A DNA stretch of 64,000 nucleotides from the NCBI GenBank assembly GCA_951799405.1, contig OX637356.1:13973229-14037228 (forward strand), in the 5' to 3' direction. The position numbers and the translations under genes were made by a program. The DNA comes from Agapetus fuscipes. Lineage: Eukaryota > Arthropoda > Insecta > Trichoptera > Glossosomatidae. Of this stretch, positions 40,895 to 51,502 are shown one piece after another. The notes beneath the pieces were generated by a model. That model had not been told where the DNA came from and did no database searches. It was given only the letters and a program-made list of their open reading frames with translations. Within the stretch, counting starts at the first letter, position 1. Each line of letters begins with the position of its first letter.

Positions 40895-42564
40895 TCCAAA
40901 AATAAAAAGAAGAGACTTTTAAACTCTGGACTGGGTTATACAACAAAAGGGTGGACTTCAGAGACAAGGAAAACATATAGGAAGAGCTTGTGGAGAAAAA
41001 TGTAAATTAAAATGTTCAGAAAAGTTTAATAACGAGCAGCGACAATCCATATTCATGAAATTTTATGCCCTTTCTGACCGCAATAGACAACGTGACTTCT
41101 TGTCTAAGTGCATGGTAATAACAACTCCTCGTAAATACCGCATGCAAAATTCGTCAAGAAATCTCAATTATGCTTATTACTTATATTTAGATGAAAAAAG
41201 GATTCGCGTATGCAAGGCATTCTTCAAGAGGACCATTGCTATCACCAATACTGCAATTACGACTACCCAGAAAAAAATGGAACCTGAGGGCACAACTAAA
41301 AAAGATCTCAGAGGTCGTCACAGCAATCATAAGACATTGCCTGAAGTGACAAAACAATCAGTACAAAATCATATTTACGAATTCCCTCGCGTGGAGTCCC
41401 ACTATTGTAGAGCAGACACAAAGCGGCAGTATTTAGAAGGCGATCTATCTATTGCAGTAATGTAAAGACTGTATCTCACATACTGCACAGAGAACCAAAT
41501 AATTCCAGCTAAACATTCCATGTATTCACATATTTTTAACACGGAATATAACTTGTCCTTCTATAAACCCAAAAAAGACCAATGCGCTAAGTGTGCGGCA
41601 TTTACAAATGCATCCCCAGAAGAGAAAGATAGCCCCAAACAAAGTCAAGACAACCACCTACTAGAAAAGACAGCATCACGATAATAAAAAAAAATCGATG
41701 TAGCGAATGCAAGAGCGAGTGATGGAAATATACACGTATAATATGACTATGATCTTCAAGCTGTTGTGCCATTGCCCTTAGGAGAAGTGTCAACATTTTT
41801 CTATAAATCCAAATTGAATTTTATTAATTTCACTCTTTGCGATGTTTTAAAAAAATCTGGGATATGTTATTCATGGCACGAAAGCATCGCCAAAAGAGGA
41901 GCTAATGAAATAGGTACATGCGTATACCTTTTCCTAAAAACTCTGGGTATGAAAACAGAAGTCATTTTCTACTCAGATAATTGTGCAGGGCAAAATAAAA
42001 ACAAATTTATTTTAAGTATGTACTTGTTTGCAGTGCAAAACCTGCCAATTGATAAAATCACCCACAACTTTTTAATCACAGGCCGCACACAAAATGACGC
42101 AGACAATATACATTCGGTCATAAAAGAGAGAAGAAGAGACTGACAAAAAAAGGTCCAATTTACACCCCTGCTCAAATGGCTATGGTATTGAAATCTGCGA
42201 AAAAAAAGTGGCAAACCATACACCGTATACGAGATGAGCACAGACGACTTTTACAATTGGAAAGAGCTAAGCTCTAATATTGGGAAAAACTATAACACTG
42301 ATGAAGAGAGAAATAAAGTAGCTGGGGGGAGTAATACACAGTTACCGTCAATGTTAAGAGAAAACAGAGGGGAAGAAGTACAGGATTGGAATTACAGAAG
42401 GCATATTTAATTCCACCAAAAATAGGTGTCCACAAAAAACGCGACTTGCTGTCCCTTTGCGCATCAAATTTAATACCCAAATGCCACCATGCTTTCTTCG
42501 AAAGCCTTCCTGTTTCATTGAATGAGACCGGGGAAATACAGCAAAACAGTAGTAACTCGGATTG
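40895..42564 (+). pseudogene. Transposase-like protein with SDNCAGQNKN motif, disrupted
   Basis: Segments in order: cysteine-rich GRACGEKCKLKCSEKFNNEQ; IFMKFYALSDRNRQRDFL; VCKAFFKRTIAI; PRVESHYCRA; FYKPKKDQCAKC; YDLQAVVPLP; AKRGANEIGTCVY; FYSDNCAGQNKNKFI; a GRTQNDADNIHSVI block; GKPYTVYEMS; and a C-terminus with LCASNLIPKCHHAFFESLP. This matches a widespread, poorly characterised insect family that I believe is now labelled DUF7869. The D in SDNC and the NDAD..H block look like nuclease acidic residues. Breaks include a TAA at 41466, stops and a frameshift near 41680-41735, and frameshifts near 42130 and 42200. Not functional as read. Confidence 0.75.
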
Positions 42565-42604
42565 AATAGTGAATAATTTAATAATATTGGAGTAATTAAA
42601 ATTA

Positions 42605-42898
42605 AATTAGGCTGATTTATTTGGTGAGCGCTGTTTTTGTGTGTATCACACCTCAAGAGCCCTCTGCGAGCTTGGTCGTCGCTGTAGAAAGCGCCAATTC
42701 TCAAGCAAGACCCAGTTGTTGTAAGGCTGGATGGACCTTTTGATGACCGGTCTTTCGTAAAGGTTTATGAAGTTTTTAACCCAGCGAAGAGCAAATTTGA
42801 AAATATAAATGGTATATTTTCTGTGCTCCGCCGGGATTCGAACCCACGACCTTCCAGTTACGAGTCCGAAGTGTTACCACCTGGACTACGGACCTGGT
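42605..42898 (-). mobile_element. SINE B, type (i) tail, inside the DNA transposon
   Basis: GGCTGATTTATTTGGTGAGC through the head complement CGGGATTCGAACCCACGACC and CTGGACTACGGACC. One of the best preserved B copies. Confidence 0.9.
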
Positions 42899-43552
42899 AA
42901 TGTCATAATTTAATAAATGTAATAATGTATAAATGCATAAACAAATAGGAAATACAGCAAATCAGTAGGGACTAATTGAAATAGTGAATAATTTAATAAT
43001 TTCAGAATAATGTAATAATTTAATAATAATAATTTATAAGTGCATAAACATGTTAAAAATAAAACTGTGTACTTCTTTCATTTAAAATAAATATAATGTT
43101 ATTTTGGACATCTTCAAGAACCCACCTCAATTCAGTTCAATACCAGGACATCATGAAATTAAAGTCTTTGTACATGGTTTCAGCCCTTGATGTGTTATCA
43201 GATAAATTGTATATAAAAATTACACAGCTTCTAACCATGTTTGATGTTTAAATTTAATGAAATGGTTTAACAGATGGGCAAAGAAAAGTTTCGGGGATAT
43301 TTTATATAACATGCATGTATACTGGTGCTATATGAGGATATGTTGAAATTTGAAGCCTTAATATAATGTTTTCGTAGATCTATATATACACGGTACTAGA
43401 GCATCCCTGATTACGTTAAAAAGAACTTAAATTACTTTAAAACAAAGTAAACTGTAATTATCATAGCGATTACAAACCTTCTTTTTCGATTTTCTCGAAA
43501 CTAGCTTTGTGTAAGATGTCTGAGTATTGAACTAGGGCAGCGAGTCATGTAT

Positions 43553-44007
43553 TGTTATGTTATTTTAAAATAACATATAAAAAACAATCTCGAGGTGAAC
43601 AGTGTGTTTTGTGGGCCGAACGGAGCCGAACGGTCACGGAAGCGGCCAAACTGCGCCGTGTGATCTGATCGGGCCGTCGCTCATGAGTTCCCGGCAATAT
43701 GTCAACCGATTAAGACGTCGGCGACCAAGCACCAAGCGGTGCAAGAGGGGGCATTACAATGGAGCTCCCTCCTCCCCATCTACTTGGATTTCCTGCCAGG
43801 AAGGCACCCGCCTTGTGGACCAGAGGCATAGGAGACATAGTGCATAGGAGCGCCCACCCAGGGGCTCCAACGTGTGGAGGCATCCGCCTCGTGAGCCGCC
43901 GCTAGCCAGGCCTTCAGTTCGGAACTCCAGTCAACAGAGTAGGGAGTGTTTTAGTGACGAAGTGTGGGTCGAGCCATTCCCTTATTCCCCCACATTTAAA
44001 CATAACA
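43553..44007 (+). mobile_element. Solo LTR, GC-rich family, copy 2 (455 bp)
   Basis: TGTTATGTTATTTTAAAATA to AAACATAACA, flanked by GTAT on both sides (43549-43552 and 44008-44011). Nearly identical to 30483-31135 over the first ~430 bp. It lacks about 200 bp near the 3' end that contain the AATAAA signals in copy 1. Confidence 0.82.
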
Positions 44008-44039
44008 GTATGTATATACTCACGTTTACACCTCATCTC

Positions 44040-44275
44040 CTCGATGCTTCTTTGGTTTTATCTACCATTTGATTCAAATATGATCTTTCAATAAAAATAT
44101 CTTAAAAATCACATTCCACAAATTTGTGCTAAAAATGAAACACGATAGTTTGAGAGTTGTTTTAGATATTTTTAAAGATAAATTCCAGTTTTTATAATAC
44201 GCGTTGGTCCAGTACACATACAAACATTGCTCATGTGAAATCACCCCTGATGGACATAAGAGAAACAAGCATGAC
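44040..44275. mobile_element. MITE D, diverged copy
   Basis: TTTGGTTTTATCTACCATTT, TTGGTCCAGTACACATACAA and the end CATAAGAGAAACAAGCATGA. Confidence 0.6.
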
Positions 44276-44277
44276 AT

Positions 44278-44460
44278 GTCGTATGTGTACTTACAACACA
44301 TAAACCTAATCTCAAATAAACATTAGCCCTGCAACTCTTGTTGCAACCTTCCCTGAAATAGGGGTGACATTGAAAAAATGAATCTGACATTGGAAAAGTG
44401 AACAATTTTTTTTCTGAATAGGTGGTCAACCTCATACCAACCTATTAGTCAAGGAGCTAA
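44278..44460 (-). mobile_element. Family C, tail missing, internal duplication
   Basis: TCGTATGTGTACTTACAACA through CTCATACCAACCTATTAGTC. The GTGACATTG...GTGAA segment is duplicated (GAATCTGACATTGGAAAAGT). Confidence 0.7.
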
Positions 44461-45007
44461 CGTAACAAAATGAGATACAAAAAAATATATTGAATACTTT
44501 AAAAGTTCTTTAAACATGTTCATAAGTCAAAGAATTGTATATTACCATAAGTGAATTGCCAACAAAAAAAAAACGCTGATCCATGGATCGTCTGCGGATT
44601 AAAGATTTATTGAAAAGAGCTGAATAGGAAAGATTTAAACTAAAAATCAGATTATTTCGAATCCAATCCAATCCCAGATTTTTCCATAATGCGAGGGTAA
44701 AAAGGATTTAAAATTTCACATTTAATCTCATTCGAATAAAGCAAAAACTGCAGTCTTTGATAGTTCCACCTACATTTTTTTTCCAGCCCCTGATCCTTGC
44801 ACTACCTCGTTTTCAGTGTCACTCCAGCACACATTTCTTCTCGTTGTCTTTTTGCACATCAGCAAAGTTCTCCGCTCTCCGTTTAGTTAACACATCTGTT
44901 AGACACGGTGCTCTAAGACTTTTCTTTCATTTTCTACATATCGTAGACCAGTGACGCTTCACCAGCGGCTTGCGAAACTCTAAAAAAATATATTTACTAA
45001 CATTATC
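44461..45007. other. No recognisable feature
   Basis: Unassigned. A trace of the 14310 repeat (CTGATCCATGGATCGTCTGC) near 44575. Confidence 0.4.
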
Positions 45008-45250
45008 CGGCTTATGCGGCTGACCACCCATAATATAAAAATTGGTTCACTTTGCCAATGTCACCCCTGTTTCAGGGAAGGACGGCAAGAGTTGCAAGGC
45101 TTATGTTCATTTGAGATTGGGTTTTTATATTGTAGGTCCACATGCGGCATGTGTTAGCGCGAAATTATACATATCTGCTTGTGGGAATGCATTTAGTATA
45201 AATCTTAAATGATATATATCTTTGCAGCTTAGATTAGATTAGATTAGATC
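45008..45250 (+). mobile_element. Family C (LINE 3' UTR)
   Basis: CCGGCTTATGCGGCTGACCA to the TTAGATTAGATTAGAT tail. Confidence 0.8.
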
Positions 45251-45254
45251 CGAC

Positions 45255-45475
45255 TGACAAGCTCAGGACATCCTACACCACAACCTTCCAGAGCTGGCAG
45301 TCTCATCACCGCGGTATTTCCCACCTACTGATTATCGATTATATTTGTATGAAAACCTGTTTATCCAAGATGGCCGCAAGTGAACAGCTGATTAATTTTC
45401 ATACAATTATCACCGATATTCAATAGTTAATAATTACCCTGGAGATGAGACTTTCAGCCCAGGAATCTGTGCCTT
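45255..45475. mobile_element. MITE M relative, diverged ends
   Basis: CCAAGATGGCCGCAAGTGAA and TCATACAATTATCACCGATA match the M interior. The ends (GACAAGCTCAGGACATCCTA) do not match copies 1 and 2, so this may be a related subfamily. Confidence 0.55.
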
Positions 45476-45639
45476 TTGCCGCTTTCCTCTATGGTCCCTA
45501 TACTCCCAGGACTTCCGCGTCGACCTTGAAATTATCTGCTCTCGATATTTTATGTCCAGCCCATTTGAGTCTTCTTGATTTTATTGCTGAAAAGATTTTC
45601 ATGTTGTAAGAATTTGGGTCACTTTTGCCAATTCTGTAA

Positions 45640-45800
45640 AAACTTGGTTCACTTTTGACATTCACGCCGGTTTTAGGGAAGGGTGGAAGGAGCTGCTAGG
45701 TAATCTTCATGTGAGGTTTGTTTTATTTTTTAACTAAACATACAGCATGCTTAAGCGCAACTTTATACGTGCTTGATTGTGGGCATACATTTTATAGTGT
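45640..45800 (+). mobile_element. Family C variant, degenerate
   Basis: AAAACTTGGTTCACTTTTGA, GGTTTTAGGGAAGGGTGGAA and AACATACAGCATGCTTAAGC. Confidence 0.55.
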
Positions 45801-45899
45801 TATAAAAATATGATTGTGTGTTATTTTATTAAGTGGTTTATGGAATTAATTCGAGCTTGCAGCTCCAAAAATGGGCTATTTTTGCCACTGATGATTAAC

Positions 45900-46398
45900 C
45901 ACTTTAAGATTACATTTAGATTAAGATATAGATGAAGGTATCCAAGAACTTAAATGAATTTGCAAATGACACAAATTATTGCAGAAATATCATGTATTAT
46001 CCATGAGGCAATTTTTTAAATCCTCTTTTACCGTACATTTCAAATTTAACAATTCATTCTTAAATCAATCTTTAAAGTCGTTTTTTTTTTCTTTCATTTG
46101 TCAAAAAAAGGTTCACATCTGCTGTCGTAGACTAACGCCAGAGTAATTGAGTTACTTTAACTCGTCCGTAAAGAGCTGTTGCAGAAATGCATTCCCCTAT
46201 AATATTAAGCTGAGAGTCTAATACCTCGGAATGTTACGTTTACTGGGAGTAATTCTTTTCATTTCTAGAGACTTTTTCCGAAGTAATTTTCCTGCAAGTA
46301 AAACATACAAACTAGTTTTATTTATGTAATGGTTAAAGTTCATTAATCATCATTAACTTTTTTTTTTTGACGACAAAAACTGTCTTTAAGTAATAACC
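45900..46398. other. No recognisable feature
   Basis: AT-rich and unassigned. Confidence 0.45.
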
Positions 46399-46518
46399 GC
46401 CAACGGCGATACCATGTTGAAAGCACCGGTTCTCATCAGATCACCGAAATTAAGCAACACTGGGCGCGGATGCTACTTAGATCGGTGACCGCTCAGGTAC
46501 ACCACGTGTCGTTGGCAT
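46399..46518 (+). rRNA. 5S rRNA-derived module, copy 2 (SINE head)
   Basis: GCCAACGGCGATACCATGTT, GATCACCGAAATTAAGCAAC, GGGCGCGGATGCTACTTAGA and the 3' end GTGTCGTTGGCAT. More diverged than copy 1 in the control region (GATCGGTGACC). Joined to B at the same position. Confidence 0.85.
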
Positions 46519-46827
46519 CGTGGACCGGTCCGTAGTCCTGTGGCAACACTTCGGACTCGTAAATGGAAGGTTGTGGATTCGGATCCCGGTAGAGCACAAA
46601 AATATACCATTTATATTTCCAAATTTGCTCTTCGCTGGGTTGAAAAAAAATCATAAAGCCTTTACCAAAGACCTGTCTCTGAAGGTCCATCCAGGTTTTC
46701 AGCAACTGGGTATTGCTTGAGTATTGGCGCTTTATAGCGAGGACCAAGCTCGTACACCTCTGTGGCACTACAACAAGTGTCATATATCATATCATCATAG
46801 AATCTAGAGAGTCTCCCACACAGGATT
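46399..46827 (+). mobile_element. 5S-B composite SINE, type (ii) tail
   Basis: The 5S module is followed by the B head (GGACCGGTCCGTAGTCCTGT; B box GGATTCGGATCCCGG) and B body. The different tail (CACCTCTGTGGCACTACAAC, then GAGAGTCTCCCACACAGGAT) is shared with 10665, 50827 and the LINE end at 7335. Confidence 0.85.
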
Positions 46828-46859
46828 AAAAAAAAAGATTGAAAAAAACTTTGCTTTGC

Positions 46860-47010
46860 ATCAATAAGACTGGCATTACGATCGTTTTATACGATTATCT
46901 TCAGTCATCATGCAGAGAGCATGTCTCCTGAGGACGCTGGCTCGCCAAAAAATCGTCGAGAATGATCTAAGCTTACTCATAACGGTTCGTCTGATATCCG
47001 AAAAGCTCAA
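46860..47010. mobile_element. Family H element, right arm, copy 3
   Basis: ATCATGCAGAGAGCATGTCT, CCTGAGGACGCTGGCTC and ATAACGGTTCGTCTGATATC. The hammerhead-like core is degenerate. Confidence 0.6.
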
Positions 47011-47089
47011 TTAATTTAAGCTTAGTTTTGATTATAATTGTATAAATTAGACCGTTTTTTTATATCTAATCGTTATTAATACATATTTT

Positions 47090-47310
47090 ATCTAAGTCAC
47101 AAAGGTATATTTATAGTTAAAACTCATTTTTAATGCACGCCCACAAGCAGACACGAGTAAATTCACGCTTTTACTTGCAGCATGTGAACTTAAAAAACAT
47201 CAAAACCTCACATGATCCTTGCAACTCCTGTTGAAACTGAAGTAGCATTGGAAAATTGAGCCTAGTTGGCAAAGCATGGAAAATCCGCTTCATACCAGAT
47301 TATTACAACA
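47090..47310 (-). mobile_element. Family C, degenerate
   Basis: TTTATCTAAGTCACAAAGGT to GGCAAAGCATGGAAAATCCG. Confidence 0.6.
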
Positions 47311-47879
47311 AAATATTTTTTTCAGCGCTTTTGTAATTTTTTCAATACTATATTTCAAAAATCTCTACGGATTTCTTTTTGGATACATTGTTTGCCAACC
47401 TATTCTCCCTTTTAGTTTGTACCTCTGTGAGGTTTGAGGTACACGAATTGTAATATTCTATGTTAAATATAATATTATAACGTATTTATGTTTGTTTGTA
47501 TATTTGCGAATATCTCATTGCTCATAATAACTCAGATTGCCGTCCCACGTGAGTTGCGAAAACTCATTTTCGTGCCGGCAAATGAAGATTACCTCTTCTT
47601 ATCTCATCCCAGGCAAGGGCGTAGGCTTTTCCAGGGAAACCAAAACAAATGTACCAATATTTCATTATACTATTGCGTATTTTCGTATAAAATAGATTTA
47701 AAAAAAATATAATAATGAATCGTGTGATCGATCCGAAACGTCGGCTCGAGAACAAGAATAGTTAACGGATTACCCGGAAACCCATAAACATGAATAATAC
47801 TTAAAATTGAACATCAAATAAATTTATGTATACATTAATATGTAAATTGTCTGTAAGCAATCAGAAATATTTGTTTTTG
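47311..47879. other. Mostly unassigned
   Basis: At 47727-47755 CGATCCGAAACGTCGGCTCG resembles the stem II-GAA-ACGT-C part of the hammerhead-like motif, with no upstream CTGANGA. No gene. Confidence 0.35.
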
Positions 47880-48108
47880 TATTTGGTATGAGGCTGACCA
47901 CCCATACTGTAAAGTTCACTTTGCCAATGTCACCCCTGTTTTAGGGAATGTCGGCAAGAGTTGCGTTATGTTCATTTGAGGTTTGGATTTTATTTGTAAG
48001 TACACAATCAGCATTTGTAAGCGCGAACTACACGTGTTTGTTTGTGGGCATACATCGGAGAGCTTAGAATGAATATATCCTTGCAACTTAGGTTATAGAT
48101 TATTATTA
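47880..48108 (+). mobile_element. Family C (LINE 3' UTR), small deletions
   Basis: TGGTATGAGGCTGACCACCC to CTTGCAACTTAGGTTATAGA. Confidence 0.75.
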
Positions 48109-48109
48109 T

Positions 48110-48464
48110 TATAGTGTCAATAATGTTACAATTTAAACGGGCCTAATTGAGTAAAATTTTCGGTTAATTTATTTCTCACAATTTATGTTGAGATTCTGCT
48201 CACATTTGGTTCACAGTTAACTTTTGTACTGTCAGCTCGGCGTCTCTTATATGAGTCTGCGATACAGACGGTTTTGACCCTTATATATTATGACAATAGT
48301 ACGGTTCTCGAAACACCGAAGCATGTGAGACTTCGCCAGAACCTTCTAGGAAACACTAGTGCAATTAGGCAAACACCTACATCTAGAGACACACTCACAC
48401 AATTAACACACACAATCATAAGTAAACACACAATCAAACAATTAAAAAAAAAACATTAAGTCCG
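48110..48464. other. Unassigned, AC-rich tract
   Basis: ACACCTACATCTAGAGACAC (about 48372) repeats the tract near 2700. No gene. Confidence 0.4.
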
Positions 48465-48668
48465 TTCGATAGCTCAGGTGATAGAGCGTTTTCATTCCAT
48501 GCTGAGAGCTCGGGTTCAAATACCACCGTGGGTGTCAGAAATGATTTCCCGTTTTGATGTTTACTTCAAAACCCAAAATAAAATACCGTCAAGATTTACT
48601 CAGCTTTCACAATAAATGAGTAACAGCCCCGTCGTGAGCTGGGTAACCTCCAATTCAACTGAAATCTT
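48465..48668 (+). mobile_element. SINE A, long form, 3'-truncated
   Basis: Head CGTTCGATAGCTCAGGTGAT, B box GGGTTCAAATACC, then the long-form segment and GAGCTGGGTAACCTCC. Ends inside the body. Confidence 0.8.
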
Positions 48669-48669
48669 G

Positions 48670-49147
48670 GTATTTTCTCAAATTCTGAATATTTTAATTG
48701 AATAATGTTTTCTACGCCTTTGTTATACTACTTGTATACTATTTCTACGCTTTGTTTATGTTACTGTAAGACATCAACCAACTTCTTGGTAAATCCTAAT
48801 ATCACAACACCCTCCTGTGTCCTCCATCCATCCCCTTTCTGTACGGGGGTGCCAATCAAAATGAATCCCTATTAATCTCTGTGAGAGGTTTGTCTCTAGC
48901 CTCTCTGTTTCCAACACTCACCCTCACACCGATCAATTATTTCATCCCTTTCACGTTGCGTCACTTCCTTTATTTATTTCTTTTAGTTTTGAAGTTATTT
49001 TTTTTTCTTACCAACCTCTCTATAAAGAATTTCTCATAAAAATGACAATGTTGTTGTCGAGCGCTAAGCAAATGTTTGAAGAAGAAAAAATCATGGTGCA
49101 TTGATTTAGAATATTTATTTATTGACCCAAATTTTTGACCAATCGGT
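48670..49147. other. No recognisable feature
   Basis: Unassigned. Confidence 0.4.
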
Positions 49148-49290
49148 TACCTTGTAGTTAATGCTTTGGACTAGTAATTGGAAAGCTGTGAGCTCGATTT
49201 CTGACTGAGTTGTACGAAAAAATTTTCGCCGAGTTGATAAATTCATCTGCTTTTACCAAGGAATACCATGCAGCCTTACAGTGGCTTCTA
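49148..49290 (+). mobile_element. SINE B, degenerate
   Basis: TTGTAGTTAATGCTTTGGAC, GTGAGCTCGATTTCTG and AATTTTCGCCGAGTTGATAA. The 3' part is missing. Confidence 0.5.
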
Positions 49291-49737
49291 GAATAAAAGT
49301 AATATGATAAAAAATGATGTTCCGATAGAAAAGATAGACAGAAATGGAGGCAACTCTAAAGAGATGTTGACCGCAATAGTGACAGTATAATATGCGTTGC
49401 TATTATTTGAAAAAAATTCCAGCCTGTCGTAGCATTTTCGTAGCACAATTGAGTATCTACCCTGTACCGCTAATTTGTAAAACGAATACACCGATTGCTA
49501 AATCGAATAATCTATTTTATTTTTAGGTTTCCGATATATATTAAAGAAACGTTCTTGATGAACCAATGTGCATTTTAATTTTTTAATTATAAATTCAGCC
49601 TGTCGTAGCTTTTTCGAAGCACCTATAAATGTCTATCCTCTACGGCTCTACGCTAAATTTTCTAAATTAAGTAGTTTGTACAGTCATTTACTTTTTTCAC
49701 ATATTTTAATAACATTTGATAAAAAGTAATTTCAGAC
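49291..49737. other. Short local duplication
   Basis: CCAGCCTGTCGTAGCATTTTCGTAGCAC-like sequence (about 49420) recurs at about 49600 (CAGCCTGTCGTAGCTTTTTC), suggesting an old tandem duplication of ~180 bp. No gene. Confidence 0.4.
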
Positions 49738-49930
49738 TGGTCCGTAGTCCAGTGGTAACACTTCGGACTCGTGAATGGAAGGCTGTGGGTTCGAATCCCG
49801 GCGGAGCACAAAAACTATACCATTTATATTTTCAAATATGCTCTACGCTAAGTTAAACAATTCATATACCTTTACCAAAGACAGATCACCAAAGGTCGCT
49901 ATGTAGCGACGAATCAGTTCGTAAAAATTG
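49738..49930 (+). mobile_element. SINE B, 3' portion shortened
   Basis: ACTGGTCCGTAGTCCAGTGG head, B box GGGTTCGAATCCCGG. The body jumps from ACCAAAGGTCG to CGCTATGTAGCGACGA. Confidence 0.85.
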
Positions 49931-49934
49931 GTCA

Positions 49935-50020
49935 TTAGTGGAGGTTGTAAGAGGGGGTTGCTTCTCATTTCTTGTGAAGACCGAGTTAACCATACGAGTA
50001 TTTATTTTGGGTTTGAAAGA
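49935..50020 (-). mobile_element. SINE A internal fragment
   Basis: CTTCTCATTTCTTGTGAAGA and TTTATTTTGGGTTTGAAAG. The B fragment before it is on the plus strand, so this is not the usual B-A order. Confidence 0.6.
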
Positions 50021-50034
50021 AGTAGTACCTAAAA

Positions 50035-50128
50035 TCTAATCTTAATCTAAGTTGCAAAGATATATATCATTTAAGATTCATATTAAACGCATTCTCACAA
50101 GCAGACATGTATAATTTCGCGCTAGCAT
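50035..50128 (-). mobile_element. Family C 5'-truncated end
   Basis: TCTTAATCTAAGTTGCAAAG through GCAGACATGTATAATTTCGC. Confidence 0.7.
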
Positions 50129-50129
50129 A

Positions 50130-50189
50130 ACATGCCGAGTGCAAGGGTTCGATCCCCACGGAGCTTGAAAGAAACAATTTCACGTTTTG
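50130..50189 (+). mobile_element. SINE A head fragment
   Basis: CATGCCGAGTGCAAGGGTTC and GATCCCCACGGAGCTTG. Confidence 0.6.
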
Positions 50190-50398
50190 GGTCACTTTGC
50201 CAATGTCACCCCTGTTTCAGGAAAGGTCAGCAAGAGTTGCAGGGCTTATGTTCATTTGAGATTGGGTTTTTATATTGTAGGTCCACATGCGGCATGTGTG
50301 AGCGCGAAATTATGCGTGTCTGCTTGTGGGAATGCATTTAATATGAATCTCAAATGATACATATCTTTGCAGCTTAGATTTAGATTAAGATTCAGATG
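50190..50398 (+). mobile_element. Family C, 5'-truncated
   Basis: GGTCACTTTGCCAATGTCAC to GCAGCTTAGATTTAGATTAA. Confidence 0.8.
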
Positions 50399-50399
50399 T

Positions 50400-50791
50400 T
50401 TACAACTTTCTCTGGAATTCATTGTTGTGAATTTTGGATTTGTAAGTTGTTCTCTTGATAGTGGTGTGATAGTACCGCAAGCGCTCGAGGAAATAAATCA
50501 ACTCGTGATGTTTTTTTTTTGTTACATTATTAATTTTATATGTCATGTAATGTTTTCCTGTAACAAAACACCGTACTACACAAAAGCAGCGCACCCTTCA
50601 AGGCTCTTCACGACTGTTCACTTTGCGTTAGCTCACTCGAGCATGAAATGAGTTCCCATGCTATATTGTATGTTCTGATCCTCACAAGTGTACAACCTGA
50701 CGAGAAAACTCAGCCGTAGCGTTTATCAAGTTTTATTGTTTTTTTTTGTATTTTTACTATTATTGATTTTACTTTTTTAATTTATTTTTAG

Positions 50792-50792
<1 letters not shown>
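50400..50792. other. No recognisable feature
   Basis: A 94-codon ORF (50367-50651, +) overlaps the family C tail and lacks any signature. Treated as chance. Confidence 0.4.

Positions 50793-50826
<34 letters not shown>
50793..50826. repeat. (TA)n microsatellite
   Basis: About 16 TA units directly at the tail of the SINE B that follows on the minus strand. Confidence 0.9.
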
Positions 50827-50828
<2 letters not shown>

Positions 50829-51135
50829 GAAATCCTGTGTGGGAGACTCCCTAGATTCTAGAGACTCTAGGAGTCTATGACACTTGCTGTAGTGCCGCGG
50901 AGGTGTACGAGCTTGGTCATCGCTACAAAGCGCCAATTCTCAAGAGAGACCCAGTTGCTGTAAGGCTGGATGGACCTTTGGTGACCGGTCATTGGTAAAG
51001 GTTCTATGAATTTTTCAACCCAGCGAAGAGCAAATTTGAAAATATACATTTTATATTTTTTGTGCTCCGCCAGGATTCGAACCCACAACCTTCCCATTCA
51101 GAGTCCGCAGTGTTACCACTGAGCTATGGACCGTC
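50827..51135 (-). mobile_element. SINE B, type (ii) tail, intact
   Basis: AAGAAATCCTGTGTGGGAGA (tail), CTTGCTGTAGTGCCGCGGAG, body, and head complement CAGGATTCGAACCCACAACC. Serves as the empty-site reference for the MITE M insertion at 10709. Confidence 0.88.
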
Positions 51136-51139
51136 AAAA

Positions 51140-51502
51140 TAATAGTTCAAGTTCATATAAATAATAATGTTACGAATATTTAGGAAATAAGTAATTGTGT
51201 TTGGTTTCTCAGTTTAATAATCTATAATCTGGATCAGAAGTTCCCAAACTTTTTTGTCATACTCCTGAAAAATATTTCAGTTCCAGTAACGGGTTTTTAT
51301 AATTTATCGTGGACCCCCTCTTACAACTTGTGGACCCCCATTTTTATTTCACGTCAATATAGACCGCAATCGAGTATACCGTGGAGGATCACTTGGGGGT
51401 CCACCTGGACTACTTTAGGGAATCACTGATCTGGATAATAATAAGTCTATGGAATCTCTAGAGACACGTAGATGCTTAGTTGGGTGCCTAAGAATAATTT
51501 GT
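51140..51502. other. No recognisable feature
   Basis: A block around 51240-51430 (CGTGGACCCCCTCTTACAAC) may be another repeat, but no second copy is in this window. Confidence 0.35.

Larger units (their letters stand above)
40376..43542 (+). mobile_element. DNA transposon, 29-bp TIRs, decayed transposase-like gene
   Basis: Perfect 29-bp terminal inverted repeats: CGCTGCCCTAGTTCAATACT...ACATCT at 40376-40404 and its complement at 43514-43542. The decayed gene (40895-42564) and a later SINE B (42605-42898) lie inside. It sits in a family C remnant (left flank CATAAGCAGACAATT, right flank AGTCATGTAT). The target duplication is unclear. The TIR start matches MITE D. Confidence 0.82.

Noticed and set aside
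49738..49810. tRNA-like sequences with good A and B boxes (also 15180-15222, 42835-42895)
   Set aside because: They head full SINE bodies in many copies and have poorly paired acceptor stems. I do not call them functional tRNA genes.
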